A DNA stretch of 13,916 bases from an uncultured Prevotella sp. (GCA_934281565.1 CAKQXI010000049.1:1-13916); one strand, 5' to 3'; counted from the first letter of the stretch, positions 1 through 8,268 are shown. The notes: generated by a model not told the origin, from the sequence alone. Numbers and translations are program-made.

Positions 1-1067
1 TCACTCAGCAAGACAGTTTCATGAAAGCCGACTACCTCATCATGAGCAAGAAGATAGGTATGGGAAATACCATCAGTGGTCGTTCCAACACTTTTTCGGG
101 TAGCGACATAGATGATGTTTCTTCACAGAAGTTTGTTAAGAAAGTAGGTAAGTTCACTTCTACAGAATATAAGGTAGATGCCTCGATGGGTGTCAATGGT
201 GTGAATGTGCTCAATAGTGAGCTTTTCTTTGAGAGCGTACCAGACGGCTTTGTCGATGTCTCCTTGAAAGACTGGAAATATGAACCGGGTTCACAAGAAG
301 TACCTATCATACTTCCGCGTACCTATATTAATATGTATAATTTTGGCTTTGCCCAAAGTCACTCTTTGCCAAAGATAAGTGATGGCTTGATGGGAATGAT
401 AGATTTCCATATATTTATCCAAGGCAATGGCAAGAAAGAGCAATTCAAGGGAAAAGTGATAGGCTTCTCCAGTCGTCTGAACACGATACTCGTGCCACAG
501 GCATTTATGGATTGGAGCAACAATGAGTTCGCTCCCAACAATCATAGTGAGGCTACTCGCTTGATAGTAGAGGTAGGTAATCCTGCGGACGAGAACATCA
601 CTAAGTATCTGGACCAAAATGGTTATGAGGTAGAGACGGATAAGTTAGATGCCGAGAAAACAACCTATTTCTTGAAGATGATGGTGTCAATGGTGATGAT
701 TATCGGTCTGGTAATCTCTATCTTGAGCTTTTATATCTTGATGTTGAGCATCTATCTGTTGGTGCAGAAGAACTCATCCAAGTTGGAGAACCTTTTGCTG
801 ATAGGTTATAGTCCAGGTAATGTGTCAATGCCTTACCAAGTGCTGACCATGGGATTGAATATCTTGGTGTTGGCAATCGCATGGATCATCCTTTTCTTTA
901 TCCGAGGATATTATATGGACTTCATAGAGACCCTGTTCCCAGATATAGCTGAAGGCAGTATGTTGCCAGCTATATTGTTAGGAGTGGTCTTGTTCTTGAT
1001 TGTATCAGTATTGAATATAATTGCAATTCGTCGTAAGGTGATGAGAATTTGGTTCAGAAAAGACTAA
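1..1067 (+). CDS. FtsX-family ABC transporter permease, 3' part (5' end outside window)
   Basis: The reading frame is open from base 3 with no stop before the first ATG at 21, so the gene almost certainly begins upstream of the window. Counting from that ATG, about 220 residues form a large extracytoplasmic-type domain. Three hydrophobic segments follow at roughly 222-248, 272-295 and 313-337, with a short basic tail (RRKVMRIWFRKD). The segment VQKNSSKLENLLLIGYSP between the first two membrane helices is typical of the cytoplasmic loop in the FtsX/MacB permease domain. Such proteins are the membrane subunits of type VII-like ABC systems that act on the envelope (lipoprotein release, efflux or cell-wall hydrolase control). 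The substrate cannot be told from this fragment, and no ATPase gene is visible. A strong terminator starts just after the stop codon, so this is the last gene of its transcript. Confidence 0.8.
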   Translation, partial: TQQDSFMKADYLIMSKKIGMGNTISGRSNTFSGSDIDDVSSQKFVKKVGKFTSTEYKVDASMGVNGVNVLNSELFFESVPDGFVDVSLKDWKYEPGSQEVPIILPRTYINMYNFGFAQSHSLPKISDGLMGMIDFHIFIQGNGKKEQFKGKVIGFSSRLNTILVPQAFMDWSNNEFAPNNHSEATRLIVEVGNPADENITKYLDQNGYEVETDKLDAEKTTYFLKMMVSMVMIIGLVISILSFYILMLSIYLLVQKNSSKLENLLLIGYSPGNVSMPYQVLTMGLNILVLAIAWIILFFIRGYYMDFIETLFPDIAEGSMLPAILLGVVLFLIVSVLNIIAIRRKVMRIWFRKD

Positions 1068-1068
1068 A

Positions 1069-1104
1069 GAAAATCCGCATTATTTACTTAATGCGGATTT
1101 TTTA
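1069..1104 (+). terminator. Intrinsic terminator after the FtsX-type permease
   Basis: AAATCCGCAT (1071-1080) pairs perfectly with ATGCGGATTT (1091-1100). Two more inner pairs give a 12-bp stem with a 6-nt loop, followed by a run of T. It begins within a few bases of the permease stop codon. Confidence 0.9.
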
Positions 1105-1159
1105 TATCAAAAAAAACACATTTTCATGTGGTTGTAACATTTATATCGAAAATTTTGTT

Positions 1160-1167
1160 TAATTTTG
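1160..1167 (+). promoter_or_regulatory. Bacteroidota -7 promoter box for the TonB-dependent receptor
   Basis: TAATTTTG matches the Bacteroidota -7 consensus TAnnTTTG and is followed by C, as is common. No TTTG stands at the usual 19-21 bp upstream; the nearest (GTTG at 1131-1134) is about 25 bp away, so the -33 half is weak or the promoter needs help. Transcription would start near 1173, giving a leader of about 58 nt. Confidence 0.55.
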
Positions 1168-1181
1168 CAGCATAAAAGTAA

Positions 1182-1206
1182 AAATGAGGTTAAAAACCTC
1201 CCATTT
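1182..1206 (+). other. Hairpin in the receptor mRNA leader
   Basis: AAATGAGGTT (1182-1191) can pair with AACCTC (1195-1200) and ATTT (1203-1206) around a 2-base CC bulge, with an AAA loop. It lies between the predicted transcription start and the ATG at 1231. No T run follows, so it is not a terminator. It could affect mRNA stability or translation, but no known riboswitch is recognised. Confidence 0.4.
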
Positions 1207-1230
1207 ATTAACTAATTTTTAAATTAAGGT

Positions 1231-4200
1231 ATGCAGAAAAGATTGCATTTACTCATTGCTATGATGCTGTTTGTGGTATCAGCGGCAATGGCACAGGTTA
1301 CAACTTCTGGTATCAGTGGTAAAGTCACTGCCAATGGTGAAGATGTAATTGGTGCAACGATTACAGCTACACATGTTCCAACGGGTTCTGTTTACAAGAC
1401 GGTATCCAATGTTTCTGGTCGCTTTACCATTCAAGGTATGCGAGCAGGTGGTCCCTACAAGGTAGAGATTTCTTACATTGGTTACAAGAACAAGGTTGTT
1501 GATGACTTGTTCTTGAAGTTGGGTGAAATGGCAGATTTTTCCAATGAGTTGGAGGAAGATGCAGCAGTGTTGGGCGAAGTATTGGTGACAGGTAAGAAAG
1601 GGTTGAATGCAAGCAAGACAGGTGCTGCAGCAAGCTATAGCTCAACCGATATAGCCAATATGCCTTCTATTAGCCATAGTATTGGTGACATTACTCGTAT
1701 GAATCCATTGGTTAATGTTTCGCAATCTGGTTCTATGTCTTTTGCAGGTACCAACAACCGCTATAATAGCTTCCAAGTTGATGGTGCTGTAAATAATGAT
1801 GTGTTCGGTCTTACTTCTAATGGTCAAAATGGTGGACAGGCTGGTACTCAGCCAATTTCAACAGAGACCATTGATCAGGTTCAGGTAAGTATTGCACCAT
1901 TTGATGTTCGTCAGTCTGGTTTCACTGGTGGTTCTATCAATGCAATCACAAAGTCTGGTACAAATGAATTCCATGGTTCTGTATATGGTGACTGGTTGAA
2001 TCAGTCTCTCATTGGTTCAAAATATACCATGATGAATGGCAAGGATAGTGAGAAGTATAATGATGAGAAAGAGTATCGTTACGGTATTACATTAGGTGGT
2101 CCTATCATTAAAAATAAGTTGTTCTTCTTTGCTAACTACGAGAAATCCAATAAAGAATATCCTAATGCCTATGGCTTAGGCTCAGAAGCTTCAAAGTTGG
2201 GGCAAGATGGTTTTACCGCAGCACAGGAAGTATTGGATATCTTGAAGTCTAAAGGTTATACAGGTTCATTTGACAATCCAAAGAACTACACGAAGTCAGA
2301 TAAGGCTGGCATTAAGTTGGATTGGAATATCAACGATAAGCACAAGGCTACTTTTGGCTGGCGTTTAGTTTCTGCAAAGCAGTTGAATGGAAACAGTTCT
2401 GCCGCATATTTGAATGCTTCGGATTATCAGTTTGATTTTAAGTCTGTGACCAATACTTTCACAGCTGAGTTGAATAGTACTTTCAGTGACAAGGTAAACA
2501 ACCAGTTCCAGGCTTCATACGTACGAGTTCGTGATGAGCGTGCTCCATACGGAACATCTCCTATGATTCAAATCAAGAATGTCGGTGGTGGTACTCTTAG
2601 CTTTGGTACAGAGCGTTCTTCAACGGCAAACTCTTTGAACCAAGATATTGTTTCATTCACTGACAACTTGAACTTATATTATGGCAACCATACATTGACA
2701 TTCGGTACTCACGGCGAGTATTACAAGTTCAGGAACTTGTTCATCCAAGATGCATACGGTTCTTACTACTTCAACAATGTCGATGACTTTAAGATGTTCG
2801 CAAATGGTCAGGCTCTGGCATCAACCAAGGGACAGGATGGTTCTACTATCTACTATAATACCTTGAGCCAGTATCGTTATGGCGTGGCTAATATTGATGT
2901 GACAGGTGACCCACGTTGGGCACCAGATTTCGCTGCAGGACAACTTGGCTTTTATGCTCAAGATAAGTGGAATGCAACAGATAAGTTTGAATTGACATAC
3001 GGTCTTCGTATGGACATCCCTATGCTCTTTGATGCTCCTACAGAAAATGCACCATTTAATGAATATGCAGCATCTATGGGTTGGGGTGTAGAGACCAATC
3101 ACAAGTTGAAAGCTACACCAATGTGGTCTCCTCGTGTTGGTTTCCGCTGGAACTTGAATAAGAAATACAATGTGTTGCTTCGTGGCGGTATCGGTATCTT
3201 TACTGGTCGTATCCCATTTGTATGGTTGAGCAACAACTTTACTAATACAGGTATCCAGACATCAGTCTATAACGTATATGGTACAACTGCCATGAATGCT
3301 GATGGAAAAGTCTTGAAATGGGACAACAGTAAAAAACAATACATTGAGCAAAAATATAGTGGTAACTTGAACAACGTATCTTTGTTGGAACAGGTTGAAC
3401 AGTCTGAAAATGTAAAGCAGTTATCTGCTTCTGGTTCCCAGAATATCAATGTATTCTCAAAGAAATTCAAGTTCGCCCAGAACTTAAGATATGATTTGGC
3501 TTTGGACTTCACCCTTGCAGGTATTGATTTCACTCTTGAGGGAGTTTATTCCAAGAACTTGAACGATGTTTATTATAAGGACTTGGCAATTGATGCCACA
3601 GGCAAGACACTTGGTGAGTCTTATAGTTCTTTGTCTTTTGACAATCGTCCAATGTTTGCTTCCATAACTTCAACCGATAAGGATCATAAGCAGTTTGCAC
3701 ATATCTATGAGCTTGACAATACAAGCAAGGGGTATACATATAACCTTTCAATATCTGCTGTTAAGCGTTTTGACTTTGGTTTGGATTTGAGCGCATCTTA
3801 TACTTATACAAGGTCAAAGAGCATTAACTGTGGAACATCTTCAGTCGCTCAGTCTAATTTCAATTACAACTACATTCGTACCAATCCAAATGAGCCAGAG
3901 TTAGGTAACTCTGCATTCAACATCCCTCACCAGATTAAGGTATCAGCTTTCTATCATAAGGATTATGCAAAGCATTGGAATACAACAGTAGGCTTGATTT
4001 ACACAGGTTCTACGGGCGTACCATATAACCTTTATTATTATGGTGATATCAATGGTGATGGTTCAAATGGCAACGACTTGATCTTTATTCCAACAGACGA
4101 GCAAATTGACCAGATGTCTTTCAAGGCAAATAAGAATTATACAGAGGATCAGCAGAGAGCCAACATGAAAGCATGGATTGCTGGTGATAAGTATATGAGC

Positions 4201-4524
4201 AAGCATCGTGGTGAGTATTATGAGCGTTATGCTGATAACTTGCCTTTCGAGCACCACTTTGACTTCCATTTGGCTCAGACTTATAAGTTCAAGGTTGGTA
4301 AGGATGTTCATTCTGTACAACTCTCATTCGATGTGCTGAACGTAGGTAATATGCTTAACAAGAAGTGGGGACGTTTCTATACCACGACAGGTTATTACTC
4401 TCCAATTACTTACAGTGGCAATGGTCAGTTCCAGTTCTTGCATGAGGGTGACTACCAGATGCACTCATATAATGACTACTACAGCCGTTGGCGTGGTCAG
4501 ATTGGTTTGAAGTATACATTCTAA
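1231..4524 (+). CDS. Oar-like TonB-dependent outer-membrane receptor
   Basis: This 1097-residue protein has a signal peptide (about 1-21, cleavage after AMA, before Q22). A carboxypeptidase-regulatory-like beta-sandwich domain follows (about 27-105; GKVTANGEDVIGATITATH, then SGRFTIQGM). The TonB plug domain spans about 113-245, including GEVLVTGKK and FQVDGAVNNDVFG, and a long beta-barrel runs to the end. The last residues GLKYTF end in phenylalanine, the usual outer-membrane insertion signal. A D-rich loop at 939-949 (DINGDGSNGND) resembles a calcium-binding loop. Such receptors import substrates across the outer membrane with energy from TonB-ExbBD. The plug and the lack of a following SusD gene fit the Oar/carboxypeptidase-regulatory class better than SusC. 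The next gene is a secreted phosphodiesterase, suggesting a phosphorylated or nucleotide-derived ligand, though this is only contextual inference. The ATG at 1231 is well placed: AAGG lies 4-7 bases upstream and a signal peptide follows at once. Confidence 0.9.
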   Translation: MQKRLHLLIAMMLFVVSAAMAQVTTSGISGKVTANGEDVIGATITATHVPTGSVYKTVSNVSGRFTIQGMRAGGPYKVEISYIGYKNKVVDDLFLKLGEMADFSNELEEDAAVLGEVLVTGKKGLNASKTGAAASYSSTDIANMPSISHSIGDITRMNPLVNVSQSGSMSFAGTNNRYNSFQVDGAVNNDVFGLTSNGQNGGQAGTQPISTETIDQVQVSIAPFDVRQSGFTGGSINAITKSGTNEFHGSVYGDWLNQSLIGSKYTMMNGKDSEKYNDEKEYRYGITLGGPIIKNKLFFFANYEKSNKEYPNAYGLGSEASKLGQDGFTAAQEVLDILKSKGYTGSFDNPKNYTKSDKAGIKLDWNINDKHKATFGWRLVSAKQLNGNSSAAYLNASDYQFDFKSVTNTFTAELNSTFSDKVNNQFQASYVRVRDERAPYGTSPMIQIKNVGGGTLSFGTERSSTANSLNQDIVSFTDNLNLYYGNHTLTFGTHGEYYKFRNLFIQDAYGSYYFNNVDDFKMFANGQALASTKGQDGSTIYYNTLSQYRYGVANIDVTGDPRWAPDFAAGQLGFYAQDKWNATDKFELTYGLRMDIPMLFDAPTENAPFNEYAASMGWGVETNHKLKATPMWSPRVGFRWNLNKKYNVLLRGGIGIFTGRIPFVWLSNNFTNTGIQTSVYNVYGTTAMNADGKVLKWDNSKKQYIEQKYSGNLNNVSLLEQVEQSENVKQLSASGSQNINVFSKKFKFAQNLRYDLALDFTLAGIDFTLEGVYSKNLNDVYYKDLAIDATGKTLGESYSSLSFDNRPMFASITSTDKDHKQFAHIYELDNTSKGYTYNLSISAVKRFDFGLDLSASYTYTRSKSINCGTSSVAQSNFNYNYIRTNPNEPELGNSAFNIPHQIKVSAFYHKDYAKHWNTTVGLIYTGSTGVPYNLYYYGDINGDGSNGNDLIFIPTDEQIDQMSFKANKNYTEDQQRANMKAWIAGDKYMSKHRGEYYERYADNLPFEHHFDFHLAQTYKFKVGKDVHSVQLSFDVLNVGNMLNKKWGRFYTTTGYYSPITYSGNGQFQFLHEGDYQMHSYNDYYSRWRGQIGLKYTF

Positions 4525-4541
4525 TTTTAGATATTAAAGTT

Positions 4542-4580
4542 AAGAGGATGCATCTTTCTTTTAAAGGTGCATCCTTTTTC
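4542..4580 (+). terminator. Intrinsic terminator after the receptor gene
   Basis: AGGATGCATCTTT (4545-4557) pairs with AAAGGTGCATCCT (4563-4575), a 13-bp stem with one G-T pair and a 5-nt loop, then TTTTC and further T-rich sequence. It separates the receptor transcript from the phosphodiesterase gene. Confidence 0.9.
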
Positions 4581-4591
4581 TTTCTCTTTTG

Positions 4592-4623
4592 TTTGTACAT
4601 TATAAATAAAAAGTGTACTTTTG
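4592..4623 (+). promoter_or_regulatory. Bacteroidota promoter for the phosphodiesterase gene
   Basis: TTTG at 4592-4595 is 20 bp from TACTTTTG at 4616-4623, the classical -33/-7 arrangement of the Bacteroidota housekeeping sigma factor. Transcription would start near 4629, only about 10-17 nt before the start codon. The gene can therefore be expressed independently of the receptor. Confidence 0.75.
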
Positions 4624-4639
4624 TAGCATATAAATATTT

Positions 4640-5836
4640 ATGAATATGAAGAAAATTTTATCACTATTGATTTGTGCAGTATCATGGCTATTGAATGTTT
4701 CTGCACAAGAGCATCGCACAATTATTATTTCGTTAGATGGTTGTCGTTGGGATTATCCAGAAATGTATAACACACCATTCTTGGATCAATTAGGTAAAGA
4801 GGGAGTAAAGGCAATAATGCAACCATCATTCCCATCTGTGACATTCCCAAATCATTATACCTTGGCAACAGGATTGGTGCCAGACCATCATGGTATTATC
4901 GCCAATACTTTCTTGGATCAAGAGAGTGGATTGGTTTTTAGCTTGGGAAATAAGGAAACTAAGCAAGACCCTCGTTTCTGGGGTGGTGAACCAATCTGGA
5001 TTACTGCAAAGAAACAAGGCAAGAAGGTAGGTGTGGTTTATTGGCCTGGTTCAGATGTTGCCATACAAGGCACTTATCCTTATATATACCACAATTACGA
5101 GAAGAAACCTCTGCTTACTTTCACGGAGCGAATAGTAGAGATTGAACGAATGTTGAAACTCCCTGAGAATGAGCGACCACAGTTGATTATGGCATATTTT
5201 GATGAGCCAGACCATTCTGGGCATACTTATGGACCAGAGAGCAAGCAGACTCGCAAGCAAGTGGAAACATTGGATTGTCTTCTTGGACAATTATGGAATG
5301 ATATTCAGCGTATGCCCGATGGCAAGAACATCAACTTGATTGTTACTGCCGACCATGGAATGGACCGTAATTCCAATGAGCGCATCATCAACTTAGCAAA
5401 CTATCTTGACAAGTCTTGGTACAAAGATATAGCAAATGGTTTCCCTACAATGATTTATCCAAACAAGGGTTGTGATGCTAAGATATTGAAGGCATTGGCT
5501 AAAGTGCCTCATATCAGAGCTTGGAAAAAGAATGAGATGCCTGCTTATCTCAACTATGGAACAAACAAGAATGTTGCGGATATTGTTGTAATCTCAGATA
5601 TTGGTTGGGTTTTCAGTGATAAGTCTAAAGTTCTTGCTGGTAATCATGGGTTTGATCCAACTTATAGCGATATGCACGTTATCTTCCGTGCTGCTGGTCC
5701 TGACTTCAAGAATGACTATATCAAGGAACATACATTCAAGAATGTTGATGTCTATCCTTTGCTGAACCATCTCTTGGGTATCACTCCAGCAAAGAATGAT
5801 GGAAACTTGAACGATGTTACAGATTTATTGAAATAA
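4640..5836 (+). CDS. Secreted type I phosphodiesterase / nucleotide pyrophosphatase (ENPP-like, alkaline phosphatase superfamily)
   Basis: The 398-residue protein starts with a signal peptide (about 1-22, cleavage after VSA) and so acts in the periplasm or at the cell surface. The two-zinc ENPP active site is complete by eye: Asp33 (ISLDG), nucleophile Thr68 (PSVTFPNHY), Asp191 and His195 (EPDHSGHTYGP), Asp238-His239 (TADHG) and His336 (GNHGFDP). About 400 residues is normal for bacterial members. The family cleaves phosphodiester or pyrophosphate bonds in nucleotides, dinucleotides or lipid head groups; the exact substrate cannot be read here. It follows the TonB-dependent receptor on the same strand but has its own promoter, and a terminator lies between them. 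In-frame ATGs at 4640 and 4646 are both possible starts; either leaves the signal peptide intact. A nested inverted repeat follows the stop. Confidence 0.9.
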   Translation: MNMKKILSLLICAVSWLLNVSAQEHRTIIISLDGCRWDYPEMYNTPFLDQLGKEGVKAIMQPSFPSVTFPNHYTLATGLVPDHHGIIANTFLDQESGLVFSLGNKETKQDPRFWGGEPIWITAKKQGKKVGVVYWPGSDVAIQGTYPYIYHNYEKKPLLTFTERIVEIERMLKLPENERPQLIMAYFDEPDHSGHTYGPESKQTRKQVETLDCLLGQLWNDIQRMPDGKNINLIVTADHGMDRNSNERIINLANYLDKSWYKDIANGFPTMIYPNKGCDAKILKALAKVPHIRAWKKNEMPAYLNYGTNKNVADIVVISDIGWVFSDKSKVLAGNHGFDPTYSDMHVIFRAAGPDFKNDYIKEHTFKNVDVYPLLNHLLGITPAKNDGNLNDVTDLLK

Positions 5837-5841
5837 GGATT

Positions 5842-5924
5842 ATAACTATCATACTTTGGGTGCCTAAGTGCCATACTTAGGCATCCTAAGTGACTTATTT
5901 ACGACAGCTAAGTATGATAGTTAT
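5842..5924. repeat. Nested inverted repeat between convergent genes; probable two-way terminator
   Basis: The outer arms ATAACTATCATACTT (5842-5856) and AAGTATGATAGTTAT (5910-5924) are a perfect 15-bp inverted repeat. Inside, TGCCTAAGT (5861-5869) and ACTTAGGCA (5875-5883) form a perfect 9-bp hairpin with a 5-nt loop, extendable by GGG/TCC. CCTAAGT recurs at 5885-5891, and TAAGTGACTTA (5887-5897) is itself a palindrome. The element fills the gap between the phosphodiesterase stop (5836) and the regulator stop (from 5925). No long T run follows on either strand. It may end both transcripts, or be a copy of a dispersed palindromic element. Confidence 0.7.
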
Positions 5925-6827
5925 TTATAGTAATTTAGCCTCTGTTCGGTATTCATTTGGTGTCATGCCAACCGCTTTCTTGAATACTCTGGTAAAGTGT
6001 TGTGGATATTGAAATCCCAATTCATAAGCTACTTGGCTGATAGACTTGCTCGTATCAAGAATACGTTCCTTGCTGATGCTGATAATCTTGCTTTGGATAT
6101 ATTCCTGTGCACTTTTTCCTGTCTCTTTTTTAATAAGGTCTCCGAAGTAATTAGGAGAAAGACACATTTCGCTGGCACAATACTTAACGGATGGCAGACC
6201 TTTCTGTATGGCATTGTCACCAGTGAAGTAATTGTCTAACAAAGATTCGAAGCGAGTAAGGATGTCATTGTTCACATTCTCACGAGTGATAAACTGACGC
6301 TCGTAGAAACGCAAGCAATAGTCCAGCAGTAGTTCGATGTTGGTTGCAATAAGTCGTTTGCTCAAACGGTCAACATCATGTTCCAACTCCAGTTGTATCT
6401 TCTGCAAACAATCAATGAAGATAGTGCGCTCACGCTCTGAAAGATGCAGTGCCTCGTTAGCTTCGTAAGAGAAAAATGTATATTCCTTGATATGTTTGCC
6501 GAGTGAGGTACCATGTATCAAGTCGGGATGGAAAAGAAGTGCCCATCCTTTAGGTTGAAACACTTCACCATTGTCTTCACAGCCAACTACCTGTCCCGGT
6601 GCCATACAAACAACAGTACCTTCCTGATAGTCGTATTTCTGGCGACCATATATGATGTCACCACATTTCACGTCTTTCAAAAACACGGCATAGAAGCCCA
6701 GTGTATGACGGATGTGGTGCATGGGCTTGCACTTCGACAGGTCGATGACGCTTACCAGTGGATGCAAGGTTTCGACACCCACCAGTTTGTTGTATTCACT
6801 GATACATTCAGTATTTAGTATTGCCAT
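5925..6827 (-). CDS. AraC/XylS-family transcriptional regulator
   Basis: This is a 300-residue DNA-binding regulator. The C-terminal 90 residues (about 208-298) carry the two helix-turn-helix units of the AraC family: the first around YCASEMCLSPNYFGDLIKK (216-234), the second around SISQVAYELGFQYPQHFTRV (262-281), followed by the conserved FKKAVGMTPNEYR. The N-terminal half (about 20-125) is a ligand-sensing region with cupin-like features (PGQVV, LLFHPDLIHG). The inducer is unknown. The gene is convergent with the phosphodiesterase and lies downstream of a serine hydrolase and an MFS exporter on the same strand, which are plausible targets. A terminator and its own promoter stand before it. 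ATG at 6827 lies about 20 nt after the predicted transcription start, supporting this start. Confidence 0.92.
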   Translation of the reverse strand: MAILNTECISEYNKLVGVETLHPLVSVIDLSKCKPMHHIRHTLGFYAVFLKDVKCGDIIYGRQKYDYQEGTVVCMAPGQVVGCEDNGEVFQPKGWALLFHPDLIHGTSLGKHIKEYTFFSYEANEALHLSERERTIFIDCLQKIQLELEHDVDRLSKRLIATNIELLLDYCLRFYERQFITRENVNNDILTRFESLLDNYFTGDNAIQKGLPSVKYCASEMCLSPNYFGDLIKKETGKSAQEYIQSKIISISKERILDTSKSISQVAYELGFQYPQHFTRVFKKAVGMTPNEYRTEAKLL

Positions 6828-6853
6828 ATTCCACTAATTATTATTATTCGATG

Positions 6854-6883
6854 CAAAGATATAAATTATTTGTGAAAAACAAA
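6854..6883 (-). promoter_or_regulatory. Promoter of the AraC-type regulator
   Basis: Read on the - strand, TATCTTTG (6861 to 6854) matches the -7 box TAnnTTTG. TTTG (6883 to 6880) stands 18 bp upstream, one base short of the usual 19-21. The predicted start near 6848 gives a leader of about 20 nt. The -33 half touches the base of the terminator of the preceding gene. Confidence 0.55.
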
Positions 6884-6921
6884 TATCCTCCCAATATTTT
6901 CAGTAATATTGAGAGGATATT
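6876..6921 (-). terminator. Intrinsic terminator after the serine hydrolase gene
   Basis: AATATCCTCCCAATATT (6882-6898) and AATATTGAGAGGATATT (6905-6921) form a 17-bp stem with a single C/A mismatch and a 6-nt loop. On the - strand the stem is followed by TGTTTTTC, a T-rich tail, and it lies just beyond the hydrolase stop codon at 6934-6936. Confidence 0.8.
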
Positions 6922-6933
6922 CCGTAATCCGTA

Positions 6934-8244
6934 TTACTTGAGCAGAAACAAGTCTTTCTTAGGCATCCTGTCCATGTATTTCTTTCTCAGTTTCTCAAAG
7001 AAAGCCATGGAGTCGTTAGAGAAACCATGCCCTTTCCAAGTTGAGGTGTTGGTGATAAGTATCCAGCATTGTCCGTCTGGATACTTCAATACAAGTGCCG
7101 ATGTTCCAGAAAGAGAGCCAGTGCGTATCCAAGGCTTCCCATTTGCCGTATAGTTCCAACCTACGGAGAAGTTGTGGTCGGGTTGTTCCTTGGTCATGAA
7201 CTCAATGCTTTTCTTGCTGAGAATGTCCTTGACATAAGGTATGCCATCGATGGAAGCTATCAAACGAGATAACTCTGCTGCCGAACCACACCATGCACCA
7301 GCACCAGCCAAGCGAGGGACATCGTTCTCACCATAACATCTTGGCACCATCTTGCCACTATTGTTGTATTCATATACATTGACCGAACCTTGGTGCATAT
7401 AATATTTAACCTCATTAGGACGGCGGTCCTCATAATATGTGCCAGCGATATGGAAGTCGAAGCAACCAGCGGGATGCAAGACATATTTCTGCATGAAGTC
7501 TTCATATTTCATGCCTGATTTCTTTTCTATAATCATAGAAAGCAACATATAACCCAAGTTGGAATAGCATTTAGCCTGACCGGGCGTATATCCCAAGTGA
7601 CGCTTCAAGAGAATACGGAGCAAAGTCTTATGGTCGGGTGGAGTAGTGAGATGGTTTTGCATGATGATATATCGGGTCGAGAACATCGGGTCGCCAGCAT
7701 AGTTGTTGAAACCTGCTTTATGACGCAGAAGTTGTTCCACGGTTATATCATAATATCTTTCATCCTTGATGCTGTTATTATATAGGGTATCATTGAGAAT
7801 ACCCCTTGCACCGAAAACCTTGTCACTCATTTTCACCTTGTGCATTTCCCAGAGTTTCATGATGCCTACGGCTGTGATGAGCTTGGATACAGAAGCAAAT
7901 CGCATCACCATGTTAGGCTGCATCTTAATACCCTTTTCCTTATCTGCATAACCAAATCCTCGAGCATAGAACAGAGAGTCGTTGCGAGTGATAACAAGTT
8001 GGGCACCATTGATTTCCCACCTCTTTAAATATCCCTCGATGAGGGAGTCCATCTCGTGATAAGCATCACCTTCCGACATCGCATTGGTGAGTGAATTGTT
8101 AAGATGAACGTGTGAAATCGTATCCTTTTCCTCTTTGGAGGGAGAAGAACAACTTGATACACAACGTTTGGTTATTAATATGATGCCTGCCACAAATAGG
8201 AGGCAGATAATAAGGAGTTTTTCCTTTCTAAGTCTTCTTGCCAT
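6934..8244 (-). CDS. Membrane-anchored serine hydrolase, class C beta-lactamase / D-alanyl peptidase family
   Basis: From ATG at 8244 the protein has 436 residues: a basic start (MARRLRKEK), one hydrophobic helix (about 9-27) and an extracytoplasmic domain. The three active-site signatures of the penicillin-binding-protein/class C beta-lactamase fold are present: SVSK (Ser118, Lys121), YSN (227-229) and RTG (374-376), followed by SLSGTSA. GYTPGQAKCYSNLGY and GAGAWCGSAAELSRL are typical family blocks. Members act as peptidases, esterases or transacylases on peptidoglycan-related or small substrates; true beta-lactamase activity should not be assumed. The frame extends upstream to a TTG at 8271, but that codon is the end of the -7 promoter box, so the mRNA should not contain it; ATG 8244 is chosen. 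The gene lies between the MFS exporter (upstream) and the AraC regulator (downstream), with its own promoter and terminator. Confidence 0.87.
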   Translation of the reverse strand: MARRLRKEKLLIICLLFVAGIILITKRCVSSCSSPSKEEKDTISHVHLNNSLTNAMSEGDAYHEMDSLIEGYLKRWEINGAQLVITRNDSLFYARGFGYADKEKGIKMQPNMVMRFASVSKLITAVGIMKLWEMHKVKMSDKVFGARGILNDTLYNNSIKDERYYDITVEQLLRHKAGFNNYAGDPMFSTRYIIMQNHLTTPPDHKTLLRILLKRHLGYTPGQAKCYSNLGYMLLSMIIEKKSGMKYEDFMQKYVLHPAGCFDFHIAGTYYEDRRPNEVKYYMHQGSVNVYEYNNSGKMVPRCYGENDVPRLAGAGAWCGSAAELSRLIASIDGIPYVKDILSKKSIEFMTKEQPDHNFSVGWNYTANGKPWIRTGSLSGTSALVLKYPDGQCWILITNTSTWKGHGFSNDSMAFFEKLRKKYMDRMPKKDLFLLK

Positions 8245-8268
8245 TTTCTTGTTTTTCTTTTCGGCATA

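Noticed and set aside
1231..4524. SusC of a polysaccharide utilization locus
   Set aside because: No SusD-like gene or glycoside hydrolase is adjacent, and the plug and beta-sandwich sequence fit the Oar-like group better.
6934..8244. Antibiotic-resistance beta-lactamase
   Set aside because: The SxxK/YSN/RTG motifs define the broad serine hydrolase family; nothing in the sequence shows activity on beta-lactams.
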